From the NCBI RefSeq assembly GCF_024171945.1, contig NZ_JAMTCR010000002.1:2232001-2296000 (forward strand): DNA of 64,000 nt. The letters run 5' to 3'. The notes under the pieces are model-generated. The model saw only the letters and a list, made by a program, of their open reading frames with translations. It was not told the DNA's origin and searched no databases. Shown piece after piece: positions 56,992 through 64,000 of the stretch (position 1 is the stretch's first letter; each line of letters starts with the position of its first letter). This stretch comes from Actinokineospora globicatena (GTDB lineage Bacteria; Actinomycetota; Actinomycetes; Mycobacteriales; Pseudonocardiaceae). A program made the translations under genes and the position numbers.

Positions 56992-57078
56992 AACCAGCGG
57001 TCACGGGTAACCGGGCTTGACCTGACAGGACGGAGATCGTCGGGCGACGAAAGCGCTTGCGGCCAACCCTGCGGGAAA

Positions 57079-57669
57079 TCAGGGCAGGTTGAGGCGGGGG
57101 GTGTAGCCCGCGGTGAGGATCGCGACTGTCGTGGGTGGGGTGAGTACCGCGACAGGGCTGTCTGGCAGGGGGCGGGTTTCGGAGTAACCGGCCGGGGTCC
57201 AGAGGTGGAGTTGGTTGTGCGCGACCAGCCAGTGTTCGTGGTCGACGGTGATGAAGCTGCCGTGCGGGGGATTGGTCATAGATGTGGTGCGGCGTTGACC
57301 GTCTACTAGCGCGCGTTCGGCATCTAGGACCCGATCCATGGCGTCCGCGCTTTTGGGTTCCTCTGTGGATGGCCAGAGTGCGCGGTAGCGGAGGTAGTCC
57401 GCACGGCGGCACTCAGCGCAAGGGCGGTGGCCGGCGGCTAGAGCTACCGCTTCGTCCAAGAAGAACAGTTCCGTGTACCGGCCGGGCGCCATGATGGGAC
57501 GGCGGCGGCCGCGGAACTGGAGTTCGCAGGTGATCCAACGGCGCACCTGGGCTCTACGGACGATCGCGCCGTTAGGGTTGTGCAGGACGCCGCGGTTACC
57601 GAACAAGGTGCCGCGGTGCGAGGTCTCGAAGAGGTCGCCGGTAGGGCTAACTCGGTTGCGTCGCGCCAC
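57079..57669 (-). CDS. Uncharacterised actinobacterial protein with C-x2-C motif
   Basis: This 196-residue protein has RGTLFGNRGVLHNPNGAIVRR near residue 20 (written here in part), PGRYTELFFLDEAVALAAGHR near 60, and RPCAECRRADYLRYR around residues 82-96. The closely spaced Cys pair may bind zinc. I recognise it as a conserved actinobacterial protein of unknown role. The GTG at 57669 is preferred over longer frames that would overlap the response regulator gene upstream. It lies 11 bases after that gene's stop and may be part of the same transcript. Confidence 0.65.
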   Translation of the reverse strand: MARRNRVSPTGDLFETSHRGTLFGNRGVLHNPNGAIVRRAQVRRWITCELQFRGRRRPIMAPGRYTELFFLDEAVALAAGHRPCAECRRADYLRYRALWPSTEEPKSADAMDRVLDAERALVDGQRRTTSMTNPPHGSFITVDHEHWLVAHNQLHLWTPAGYSETRPLPDSPVAVLTPPTTVAILTAGYTPRLNLP

Positions 57670-57680
57670 GTTTACCCAGG

Positions 57681-58361
57681 CTACTGGTCCCCGGCGGCGT
57701 GCGAGCGGTACTCCCTGATCTCGTCCGCGCGGATGAGCCCGTCCTCGATGGCGCGCGCGAGCAACGCCGTCTTGGTCGGCGCCGGACGCCCCAGCTTCGC
57801 GTACTTCACCCTGGCCCGGTCGATGTACTGGCGCACCGTCGCCTCGCTCAACCCCATCCGCCTGGCCACCGACGCCTTCGACATCGACTGGAACCACAGC
57901 AGCAACGCCGTCCGCTCCTGCACGGACAGGTGCGGCGCCTCCGCCAACAACGCCCCCGCCACCGACGGCGTGACGTAGGGCCGGTCCGTGGCCACGGCGA
58001 CGATCGTGTCCACGCAGTGACTGCCCGCCTCGTGCTTGGACAGGAACGCGGACGCACCCGCCTCCAACACGGTCAGGATGGTCTCCGGATCATCAAGCGC
58101 CGAATACACCACTACGCGCCTGCCCTCGGTGCACAACTGCGCGACCCGGTCGACTACAACTGTGTCGCCCAACTGCAGGTCGAGCAGCAACACATCCGCC
58201 TCACCGCCGGGCCCCGCGAGCACGACGTCGACATCGTCCCCACTCCCCACCACAACCGCCCGCCGCTCCGGATCAGCCCCAATCCACGTCGTCACCCCAT
58301 CCACCACCACCGGGTGATCCTCGACAATCGCCACCGTCACCGGCCGCTCAGCCCCCACCAT
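57681..58361 (-). CDS. NarL/FixJ-family response regulator
   Basis: This 226-residue protein has a receiver domain with VAIVEDHPVVVDG at the start, the phospho-accepting Asp in DVLLLDLQLGD near residue 61 and the switch residues VYSAL and SKHEAG. Its C-terminal LuxR HTH (LSVQERTALLLWFQSMSKAS, then RMGLSEATVRQYIDRARVKY) binds DNA. It follows the degenerate kinase by 50 bases on the same strand, and the intact kinase lies further upstream, so the three may form one pathway. The target genes are unknown. Confidence 0.92.
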   Translation of the reverse strand: MVGAERPVTVAIVEDHPVVVDGVTTWIGADPERRAVVVGSGDDVDVVLAGPGGEADVLLLDLQLGDTVVVDRVAQLCTEGRRVVVYSALDDPETILTVLEAGASAFLSKHEAGSHCVDTIVAVATDRPYVTPSVAGALLAEAPHLSVQERTALLLWFQSMSKASVARRMGLSEATVRQYIDRARVKYAKLGRPAPTKTALLARAIEDGLIRADEIREYRSHAAGDQ

Positions 58362-58411
58362 CGCTCGCCTCGCTCCTCTCGGTCATCCCCGGTCAACTCG
58401 GTAGCAGGCCC

Positions 58412-59542
58412 TCAGCCATGCCCACCACCGGTCGCGGGTGCTGGTTGGTTGTTGTTGGTCCACTTGGTTTGCAGCCACAGCTCGGTGCCGTCGTGGTCGT
58501 GGTCGAGGGTGACGCCGGTGGGGGTGGTGGGGTGCAGGTCGGGGGCGTCGGCGACCACGGCGACGGTTACCTCCTGGGTGCTGGCCACGACCGTCACCCT
58601 GGCCAGTGACCGGGCGGCGCTCAGGCCCACGATCGGGGCCTCGGTCAACGCCCGGCGTAGGTCGACGGGGAGTTCGGGCACTGTGCCGACCACCGACAGC
58701 GACACCTGGACCCCGCGTCGTTCGGCCACGTCGGCGCCCGCGCGTAGTTCGTGCAGCAGGGAGTCGGGTACGTCGTCGGTCTCGGCCATCAGCCTGCGGA
58801 GTCGGGCCGCGCCCACGGCCGCCCTGCGCCGGATCGCGGGGTCGGAAGGGTCGGCGCCCGCGGCCAGCTCGGCGAGCAGTGTGGCGGTGACCCGGTGCAG
58901 CTCCTGGTACCGGACGGCCCGGTCGGCGGCCACGGCCTCGGCAGCGGCGCGGTTCGCGGTCGCCGCCGTCCGGGCCGCCGAGCTGCGGGCTGCCCACTGC
59001 GCCGCCGCGTGCAGGCCGTGCGCGCCGAGGCTGTAGCCGAGCTGGAGGGTGAACGCGCCCAGCAGCACCATGATCGCGCGGGACACCTGCTCGCTGCTGC
59101 CCACGTCGAGCACCACCATGCCCGCCACCAGGATCGCGGTGTCCGCCACCACGAACGCCACCAGGTGCGCCGCCCGGTGCCGCCAGAACGCGATCACCGC
59201 CACCCAGCCGACCGACCCCCACGCCCAGTTCGCAGGCAACACCACCGCCCCCGGCGCCGCGACGAGCAACAACACATCCACCCCGAGCGCCCCCAGCCCC
59301 AACACCCACGCGTACGCCCGAGACCCGCCCCGCAACAACAAGACCGACGCGACACCCCCGACACCCAGGTACAACACCCACCCAGCGGCGGCCGCCCACG
59401 CCCTGCTGTAGACACCCCAATTCGTCACCGTGGCCACCAGGTCATACCCCAGATGCCAAAACCCGGCGATCACCACCGCCGCCACCGTCGCCCCACGCGC
59501 GTACCGCTCAGCCACCAGCACACTGGGATCAGCCTTCACCAC
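58412..59542 (-). CDS. Membrane sensor with degenerate kinase core
   Basis: This 376-residue protein has five or six membrane helices in the first 190 residues, a coiled segment (about 190-240), and then a region laid out like a histidine-kinase core but without the phospho-His, an N box (NxxxN) or the DxGxG ATP-binding motif. It has the same length as the kinase at 60162 and sits between it and the response regulator. It may be a decayed paralogue or a modulator that binds the intact kinase. The start follows GGTGAAGGGGTGTG. It is preceded by 620 bases of non-coding DNA. Confidence 0.7.
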   Translation of the reverse strand: MVKADPSVLVAERYARGATVAAVVIAGFWHLGYDLVATVTNWGVYSRAWAAAAGWVLYLGVGGVASVLLLRGGSRAYAWVLGLGALGVDVLLLVAAPGAVVLPANWAWGSVGWVAVIAFWRHRAAHLVAFVVADTAILVAGMVVLDVGSSEQVSRAIMVLLGAFTLQLGYSLGAHGLHAAAQWAARSSAARTAATANRAAAEAVAADRAVRYQELHRVTATLLAELAAGADPSDPAIRRRAAVGAARLRRLMAETDDVPDSLLHELRAGADVAERRGVQVSLSVVGTVPELPVDLRRALTEAPIVGLSAARSLARVTVVASTQEVTVAVVADAPDLHPTTPTGVTLDHDHDGTELWLQTKWTNNNQPAPATGGGHG

Positions 59543-59639
59543 ACCCCTTCACCTCCCCAGCGCAGAGTTCGAGCTTTTCCTTGCCCCAGTGGCAACCCTG
59601 ACCCCGCACCACTGGCCTGCCTCGCCCCACGCCCGACGC

Positions 59640-59940
59640 GCGGAGTTGGCCCCCAACTCCGACAACGCTTCGGCCCCATCCCCCAGCCTCGAGCGCGCCC
59701 CAACCCTGACCGCGTTCCGGCCTCTGCCCGCAGGTCCGACCCCAGTCCCCGACAGCGCCTCGACGACCGCGCTCCGGCCTCTACCCGCCGGGCCCAACCT
59801 CCGACAGCGTTCCGGCCTCTGCCCGTGTGCCTGCCCCTCGCCCCGACAGCGCCCTGGCCTTGGCCGCTGAATGCGCTCTGGCCTCCGCCCACGCGGGCCC
59901 GACCGCTGTCCGTCCGCGCCTCGGGCGTCAGCCCAGAACA
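59640..59940. repeat. Degenerate tandem repeats (GTTCCGGCCTCTGCCCG units)
   Basis: At least four diverged units with the words TCCGGCCTCTGCCCG and CCGACAGCG recur at spacings of about 37-55 bases (near 59717, 59772, 59809 and 59875). They lie in the non-coding gap upstream of the degenerate sensor. No protein frame across them has a start or a domain. Confidence 0.6.
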
Positions 59941-60026
59941 AGCCCCCCACCAGCGCCAATCGCGCCGTGACCTGCCCGGATTTCCCCTGCCCCGCACCGC
60001 CTCGCGCGCGCGAAAAGCGAGTGCCC

Positions 60027-60125
60027 GGCCCCCACCCTCTCCGGGGGGCGTCCCTGGGCCAGTCTACCGGGACCCCCCGACAGTGGATCTTGGAAGCACC
60101 CCGGTGGAGATCCACATGTGGATAA
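60027..60125 (-). promoter_or_regulatory. Variant copy of the DnaA-box / G/C-core element
   Basis: On the minus strand: TTATCCACA (60117-60125) within the palindrome ATCCACATGTGGAT, then after 50 bases TAGACT (60061-60066), then the core GGGACGCCCCCCGG and AGAGGGTGGGGGC ending near 60027. Only one clear box is present. The 13-base word shared with 34180 is at 60081-60093. Confidence 0.55.
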
Positions 60126-60161
60126 CTTCTGTACCCCATAAGAGGGAAATTCGAGGGGAGG

Positions 60162-61292
60162 TCAGGGGGCATCGGGGCTCCCGGCGGGCCAGCGGAGGGT
60201 GATGGTGGTGCCGGTGGGGGTTGAGTCGACGGTGGCGGTGCCGTCGACGGTGCGCATTCGGCCGATGATGCCTTCGCGGACGCCGTAGCGGTGGTGGGGG
60301 ATGGTGCGGGGGTCGAAGCCGGGGCCGGTGTCGGTGACGGTGACCAGGACCGAGGTGCAGTCGGTGGTCAGCGAGAGGCGGGCGGCGGTGACCCGCGTGT
60401 GCCGGGCGGTGTTGGCCAGGGCTTGCGCGGCCGCTGCGGCGAATGCTGTTGCGACGTGGACCGGGACCTTGCACGGCACCAAGTCCGCTGTCACAACGAT
60501 GTCCGCTCGGTCCGCCACGACGCGCAACTGGTGGCGTAAGTCGACATCGGTGTCCGGTTCCCCGACGTCGATGCTCCCCTCGACCACCGCGAGGTCAGCC
60601 GCCGCTCTAGTGCGCAACGCTGTCGTCGACGCGGTAGCGCCATCTGTCCCGATGGTGGTTAGCGTCGCCAGCACCGTGTCGTGCAGCCTGCGCTTGTGTT
60701 CCCGCTCGTCCGCGCGGCGTGCGTGCATGACGGCGGCGGCGCGTTCGGTGGCGCGCAGGTCGGCGAGCACGTCGTCGGCCACCCCGGCGGCCCGGCGCAG
60801 CACGGTCATCAGCGCGGCGGTCGCGGCGATCTGCAGCAGGTGGATGCCCAGCGTGCCGAGCGCGCCACCGGTCTGCCACGCGCCGACCACGTGCGCCAGG
60901 GCGACCACCAGACCGGCGGGGACGGCCAGGCGCGGGCGCCACGCGAAGTGGGCGATGACGATGGTCATCGATGTCAGGCCGTCCACCCAGCTCGCCCCGC
61001 CTGACCGCAGCTCCGGCGCGACGAGCCACGGTTGCAGCAGGCACAACGCGGTGGTCAGGGCGATGTCGACAACCACGACCCGGCCGCGTACCCCGCGCTG
61101 GATCACCGTCCACGCGAACACCACGGACCACACCACGCTAACGGCGACAGCTAGCGCTACCCACGCCAACGACACTGGTGGCGCTACCGAAGCGATCGCG
61201 GCCACCCCGCCCAAGACCGCGACAGCACCACGCATCGCCGCACCGCACCGCGCGGTCACCCTGTCTAACGCGGCCTGAGCGTCTTCGGTCAC
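60162..61292 (-). CDS. Sensor histidine kinase (HisKA_3 type)
   Basis: The kinase has about 376 residues from the GTG at 61292; a GTG four codons earlier (61304) is possible. Five or six membrane helices (residues about 20-160) are followed by a dimerisation helix with the phospho-His in EHKRRLHDTVLATLTTI near 210 and an HATPase domain with ANTARHT (N box), DTGPGFDP (G1) and YGVREGIIGRM (G2). NarL-type regulators such as the one at 57681 are the usual partners of HisKA_3 kinases, so they probably pair despite the genes between. The signal is unknown. Confidence 0.88.
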   Translation of the reverse strand: MTEDAQAALDRVTARCGAAMRGAVAVLGGVAAIASVAPPVSLAWVALAVAVSVVWSVVFAWTVIQRGVRGRVVVVDIALTTALCLLQPWLVAPELRSGGASWVDGLTSMTIVIAHFAWRPRLAVPAGLVVALAHVVGAWQTGGALGTLGIHLLQIAATAALMTVLRRAAGVADDVLADLRATERAAAVMHARRADEREHKRRLHDTVLATLTTIGTDGATASTTALRTRAAADLAVVEGSIDVGEPDTDVDLRHQLRVVADRADIVVTADLVPCKVPVHVATAFAAAAAQALANTARHTRVTAARLSLTTDCTSVLVTVTDTGPGFDPRTIPHHRYGVREGIIGRMRTVDGTATVDSTPTGTTITLRWPAGSPDAP

Positions 61293-61504
61293 CGGTCCCG
61301 CCACGCCCCTGTGATCGATCCGGGCCCCGCCGCCGTTTCGCGGTCCACGCCACTTCGGCGGGTGACCGCCGCCGCGGCCACCCTGTGCAACGCGTGCGAC
61401 GGCCCCGGGATACGTGACGGTCGAACGGCTGTCAGCCGAACACCCGTCGTTCCCCCGTCCGCCGCCGGGGGCTCTACTGGCGGCATGGAATCGCACCGGA
61501 AGGC

Positions 61505-61789
61505 GTGGGCACCGTGGTCGGCGGGACGGACGCTCTGATCATCACCCGGTTGGCCGCGGCGGTCGGGGCCGTGGTCGCCGACCGCGGCCCCATCGACCTG
61601 CGCTTCGCTGTGGTCGCCCGCACCTCTGGGCTCGCGGCGGGACTGCGCTGGCTCATCGGCGCGCTCCGCGTGACCGGCGGCGTGGTCGGCCTGGTCGCGG
61701 TGCTGCGCGGGTTGCTGGAGGCCGTCGAGTCCGGTGAGTCGCGCCGGACCGTGCTGCGCGTCATCGCCGTCATCGAGGCGGCCCGCTAG
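61505..61789 (+). CDS. Small uncharacterised protein
   Basis: This protein has 94 residues from the GTG at 61505, or 91 from the GTG at 61514, which is better spaced from GGAAGG. It is helical and hydrophobic in parts (ALIITRLAAAVGAVVADRG, GALRVTGGVVGLVAVLRGLL) and ends with a charged helix. Third-position G/C is high and regular, supporting real coding. It overlaps the convergent permease gene by four bases. No family is recognised. Confidence 0.55.
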   Translation: MGTVVGGTDALIITRLAAAVGAVVADRGPIDLRFAVVARTSGLAAGLRWLIGALRVTGGVVGLVAVLRGLLEAVESGESRRTVLRVIAVIEAAR

Positions 61790-62610
61790 TTCAGCAGCAG
61801 CTTGCCGATGCGCCGGGACGTCCCGTAGAGGCCCGCCGCCGTCAGCGCCACGAGGTAGGCGGTGTGGCCGAGCATCGACGGCGACAGCACGCCGACCGAG
61901 AAGCCCCTGGCCAGTTCCACGCCGTGGTAGAGCGGCGAGAGCTCCGCGAGGACCCGCAGCGGCAGCGGGTAGCGGTCCACGGCGAAGAACGTGCCGGAGA
62001 ACAGGAACATCGGCACGACGATGAGGTGGATGTACTCGAACTGCGCCGACGACCGCAGCAACGTCGCGCACACCATCCCGATCGCGGCGAACGCCATCGA
62101 CACCAGCAACGCGACCGGCACCAGCAGCAACGCCCACGGCGTCGTGACCAGCCCCATCACCGACATGACCGCGAAGAACGCCACCGCGTACAGGCCGCTG
62201 CGCAGCACCGTCCAGGTCAGCTCGCCGAGCGCGACGTCGTAGGTGCCCAGCGGGGTCGCCAGGACCGAGTCGTAGAGGCCGTCGAAGCGGAGCTTGTAGA
62301 ACATGCTCATCGTCTCCGACACCGCGCCGTTCATCGCCGACGCGACCAGCAACGCGGGCGCGACATAAGCGACGTAGCTCAGTTCGACGCCGCCGGGACC
62401 AACGACGACCGGTACCAGCGCACCGAAGCCGATCTGGAACGCCAGCACGTAGAACAGCGGCTCGAAGATGCCCGACAGCAGCACCATCCACGCCCGCGCG
62501 TACAGCAGCGCCGAGCGCTCGACCAGCCGGCGCGCCATCCCGGCGTAGCTGCCCGAGGGCAACACCCGCTGCAGCACGGCCGTGCGCCGCCCAGTGTCCA
62601 CAACAGACAT
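61786..62610 (-). CDS. ABC-2 type permease (DrrB/NodJ-like)
   Basis: This 274-residue permease has about six helices and the ABC-2 signature region near residues 195-235 (VVPMFLFSGTFFAVDRYPLP, then LSPLYHGVELARG). Relatives export daunorubicin-like drugs or lipo-oligosaccharides. Its start abuts the stop of the second permease gene, so the two permeases and the ATPase form one operon on the minus strand. The two permeases are paralogues and probably work as a heterodimer. Confidence 0.88.
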   Translation of the reverse strand: MSVVDTGRRTAVLQRVLPSGSYAGMARRLVERSALLYARAWMVLLSGIFEPLFYVLAFQIGFGALVPVVVGPGGVELSYVAYVAPALLVASAMNGAVSETMSMFYKLRFDGLYDSVLATPLGTYDVALGELTWTVLRSGLYAVAFFAVMSVMGLVTTPWALLLVPVALLVSMAFAAIGMVCATLLRSSAQFEYIHLIVVPMFLFSGTFFAVDRYPLPLRVLAELSPLYHGVELARGFSVGVLSPSMLGHTAYLVALTAAGLYGTSRRIGKLLLN

Positions 62611-63435
62611 TCAGACCACCAGCCTGCGTCGGAAGCACCGGCGGCCCAGCACCAGGCCGAACGCGAGCAGACCCAGCAGCACCGCGACGTGGCCGAGCGC
62701 TGGCCACAGCCGCAGCCCGCCCAGCGCCACGCCCCTGGCCAGCTCGTTGCCGTGCCACAGCGGGGAGATCCAGGCCAGCGGCCGCACCACCTCGGGCAGC
62801 CGGTCGACCGGGAAGAAGGTGCCCGCGAACAGCGTCATCGGCATGACCACGAACCGGTTCACGGCGGCGAACGCGTGCCCGTCGCCCTTGGTCGTCGCCG
62901 CGAAGGCCATCACCGGTGTCGCGCAGGCGGCCCCGGTCAGGATCGCGATCGGCGCGACCAGCAGCGCCCCCGGGCTGGTCCAGCCGCCCACCAGCGCCGT
63001 GACCACCAGGTACAGCGCCGCGCCGAGCACCAGCCGCAGCGTGATCCACAGCAGTTCCGCGGTGAACAGCTGCCCCGGGGTGACCGGCGAGGACGCGACC
63101 GCCCAGTAGTCCTGCTTCCACTTGAACCCCGACAGCACGGGCAGACCGGCCTCGGCGACCGCGATCGTGATCAGACCGCTGACCAGGATCGTGGGCGCGA
63201 CGTAGGCCAGGTACGGCTCACCGCCGGTCAGCGGGCCGGGCCGCACCTGCGAGCCGAAGCCGATGCCCATGGCGGCCAGGAACAGCACCGGCTGCAACCC
63301 TGACGACAGCAGGCTCGCGGTCCAGTGTCTGCGGTACCAGGTCCACTGCCCCTCGATGCGCAGCAGCACCGCGCGCCACGGCCGGACCACCACACCGGTG
63401 GCCACCGCGATTGGCTGCTCTACCGTCGCGGTCAT
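62611..63435 (-). CDS. ABC-2 type permease (paralogue)
   Basis: This 274-residue permease with about six helices has the same C-terminal pattern as its neighbour (VVMPMTLFAGTFFPVDRLPE, then ISPLWHGNELARG). The ATG at 63435 overlaps the ATPase stop (ATGA); a longer frame into the ATPase gene is rejected. It is probably the other half of the exporter's membrane channel. Confidence 0.88.
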   Translation of the reverse strand: MTATVEQPIAVATGVVVRPWRAVLLRIEGQWTWYRRHWTASLLSSGLQPVLFLAAMGIGFGSQVRPGPLTGGEPYLAYVAPTILVSGLITIAVAEAGLPVLSGFKWKQDYWAVASSPVTPGQLFTAELLWITLRLVLGAALYLVVTALVGGWTSPGALLVAPIAILTGAACATPVMAFAATTKGDGHAFAAVNRFVVMPMTLFAGTFFPVDRLPEVVRPLAWISPLWHGNELARGVALGGLRLWPALGHVAVLLGLLAFGLVLGRRCFRRRLVV

Positions 63436-64000
63436 CAGTCGACCAGCGTTCGGCCGGTGAGCCTGAGGAACACGTCTTCCAGCGTCGACCGGCGCACCAA
63501 CGTGGACGTCGGTCGCACACCGCGGTCGTGCGCGCAGGCCGCGGCCTTGTCGCCGTCGGCGGTGTAGAGCAGCAGCCGGTCCGGCAGCACCTCGACGCGG
63601 TCGGCGAGGTCGAGCACGGCGTCGACCGCGTTGTGCTGGTCGCCGGGGGAGAAGCGCAGTTCCAGGACCTCGCGGGTCACGTGGCGGGCGATCAGCTCGG
63701 CCGGGCTGCCTTCGTCGACGATCTTGCCCGCGTCCATGACCACCAGCCGGTCGCAGAGCTGCTCGGCCTCGTCCATGTAGTGCGTGGTGATGATGAGCGT
63801 GACGCCGCGCTGCTTGAGCGCGAACAGCTTCTCCCACAACAGGTGCCGCGCCTGCGGGTCGAGCCCGGTGGTGGGTTCGTCGAGCAGCAGCACCTCGGGG
63901 TCGTTGACCAGCGCGCGGGCGATGGTCAGCCGCCGCTTCATGCCCCCGGAGAGCGGCTCGACCTCGTGGTCGGCGCGGTCGGTGAGCCGGGCGAACTCGA
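63435..64000 (-). CDS. ABC transporter ATPase, partial (DrrA/NodI-like)
   Basis: The 5' end lies beyond the right edge. The visible 188 residues include the signature LSGGMKRRLTIARAL, Walker B VLLLDEPTTGLD and the H-loop ITTHYMDEAEQLCDRL, followed by the C-terminal domain of the DrrA group (DVFLRLTGRTL). It would drive the two-permease exporter. The Walker A motif is not in the window. Confidence 0.92.
   Translation of the reverse strand, partial: EFARLTDRADHEVEPLSGGMKRRLTIARALVNDPEVLLLDEPTTGLDPQARHLLWEKLFALKQRGVTLIITTHYMDEAEQLCDRLVVMDAGKIVDEGSPAELIARHVTREVLELRFSPGDQHNAVDAVLDLADRVEVLPDRLLLYTADGDKAAACAHDRGVRPTSTLVRRSTLEDVFLRLTGRTLVD

Noticed and set aside
61289-63121. 610-codon minus-strand frame
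   Set aside because: It is another frame of the two permease genes; the Arg/Gly/Ala-rich product is typical of antisense or off-frame G/C-rich DNA.

Overview
The window is very GC-rich, densely packed DNA with GTG starts, ATGA/GTGA start-stop overlaps, Lsr2, XRE regulators and many P450s. This points to an actinomycete, most likely of the Pseudonocardiales (Saccharothrix/Actinosynnema/Actinokineospora-like); that placement is inferred from gene content only. No rRNA, tRNA, insertion sequence or CRISPR array was seen.

Region 1 (1-18023) is the end of a glycosylated type I polyketide cluster. The last PKS protein carries a KR module that has lost its AT domain, then a terminal KS-AT-ACP-TE module. 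It is followed, in a tightly coupled run, by a DrrAB-like exporter pair, an NDP-sugar epimerase, a 4-ketoreductase, two glycosyltransferases of different types, an N,N-dimethyltransferase, an NDP-hexose 2,3-dehydratase and a DegT-type aminotransferase. Together these would make and attach a 2,3,6-trideoxy-3-dimethylamino hexose, probably an L-sugar. A perfect hairpin ends the run. A secreted Fn3 protein and a P450 lie just beyond.

Region 2 (18024-29076) holds a CopC-like surface protein, a DinB-like protein, a membrane protein with a PstS-like outer domain, a convergent WD40-KAP NTPase, a lipoprotein, a P450, and a thioesterase/SnoaL-like pair. Region 3 (29077-38977) has a fused alpha-beta glycyl-tRNA synthetase, Lsr2 with a good promoter, a small protein near a dynamin-like GTPase, a frameshifted secreted protein, a P450 divergent from a TetR regulator around a long palindrome, and a 29-residue hydrophobic peptide.

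Region 4 (39256-47132) starts with a four-gene operon: ECF sigma factor, methyltransferase-Ada fusion, unknown protein and AlkB. This looks like a self-contained alkylation response. Next are a Tat-exported PLP enzyme, a tRNA/DNA-type methylase, an ArsR-SRPBCC pair behind an inverted-repeat operator, and an XRE regulator divergent from a small coupled membrane-peptide operon. Region 5 (47339-56286) is a MacAB-type efflux operon with its own two-component system, a ComB-like phosphatase and modCBA for molybdate. Region 6 (56458-64000) has an EF-hand protein, a response regulator with one intact and one degenerate sensor kinase, and an ABC-2 exporter running off the right edge.

The most unusual non-coding signal is a dispersed intergenic element: two DnaA-box-like 9-mers whose starts are exactly 19 bp apart, placed 38 bp from a TAGACT/TAAACT motif and followed by a conserved G/C-rich core. 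There are two full copies (25473-25578 and 36305-36412), one variant with the same core (60027-60125) and one box pair without the core (19342-19415).
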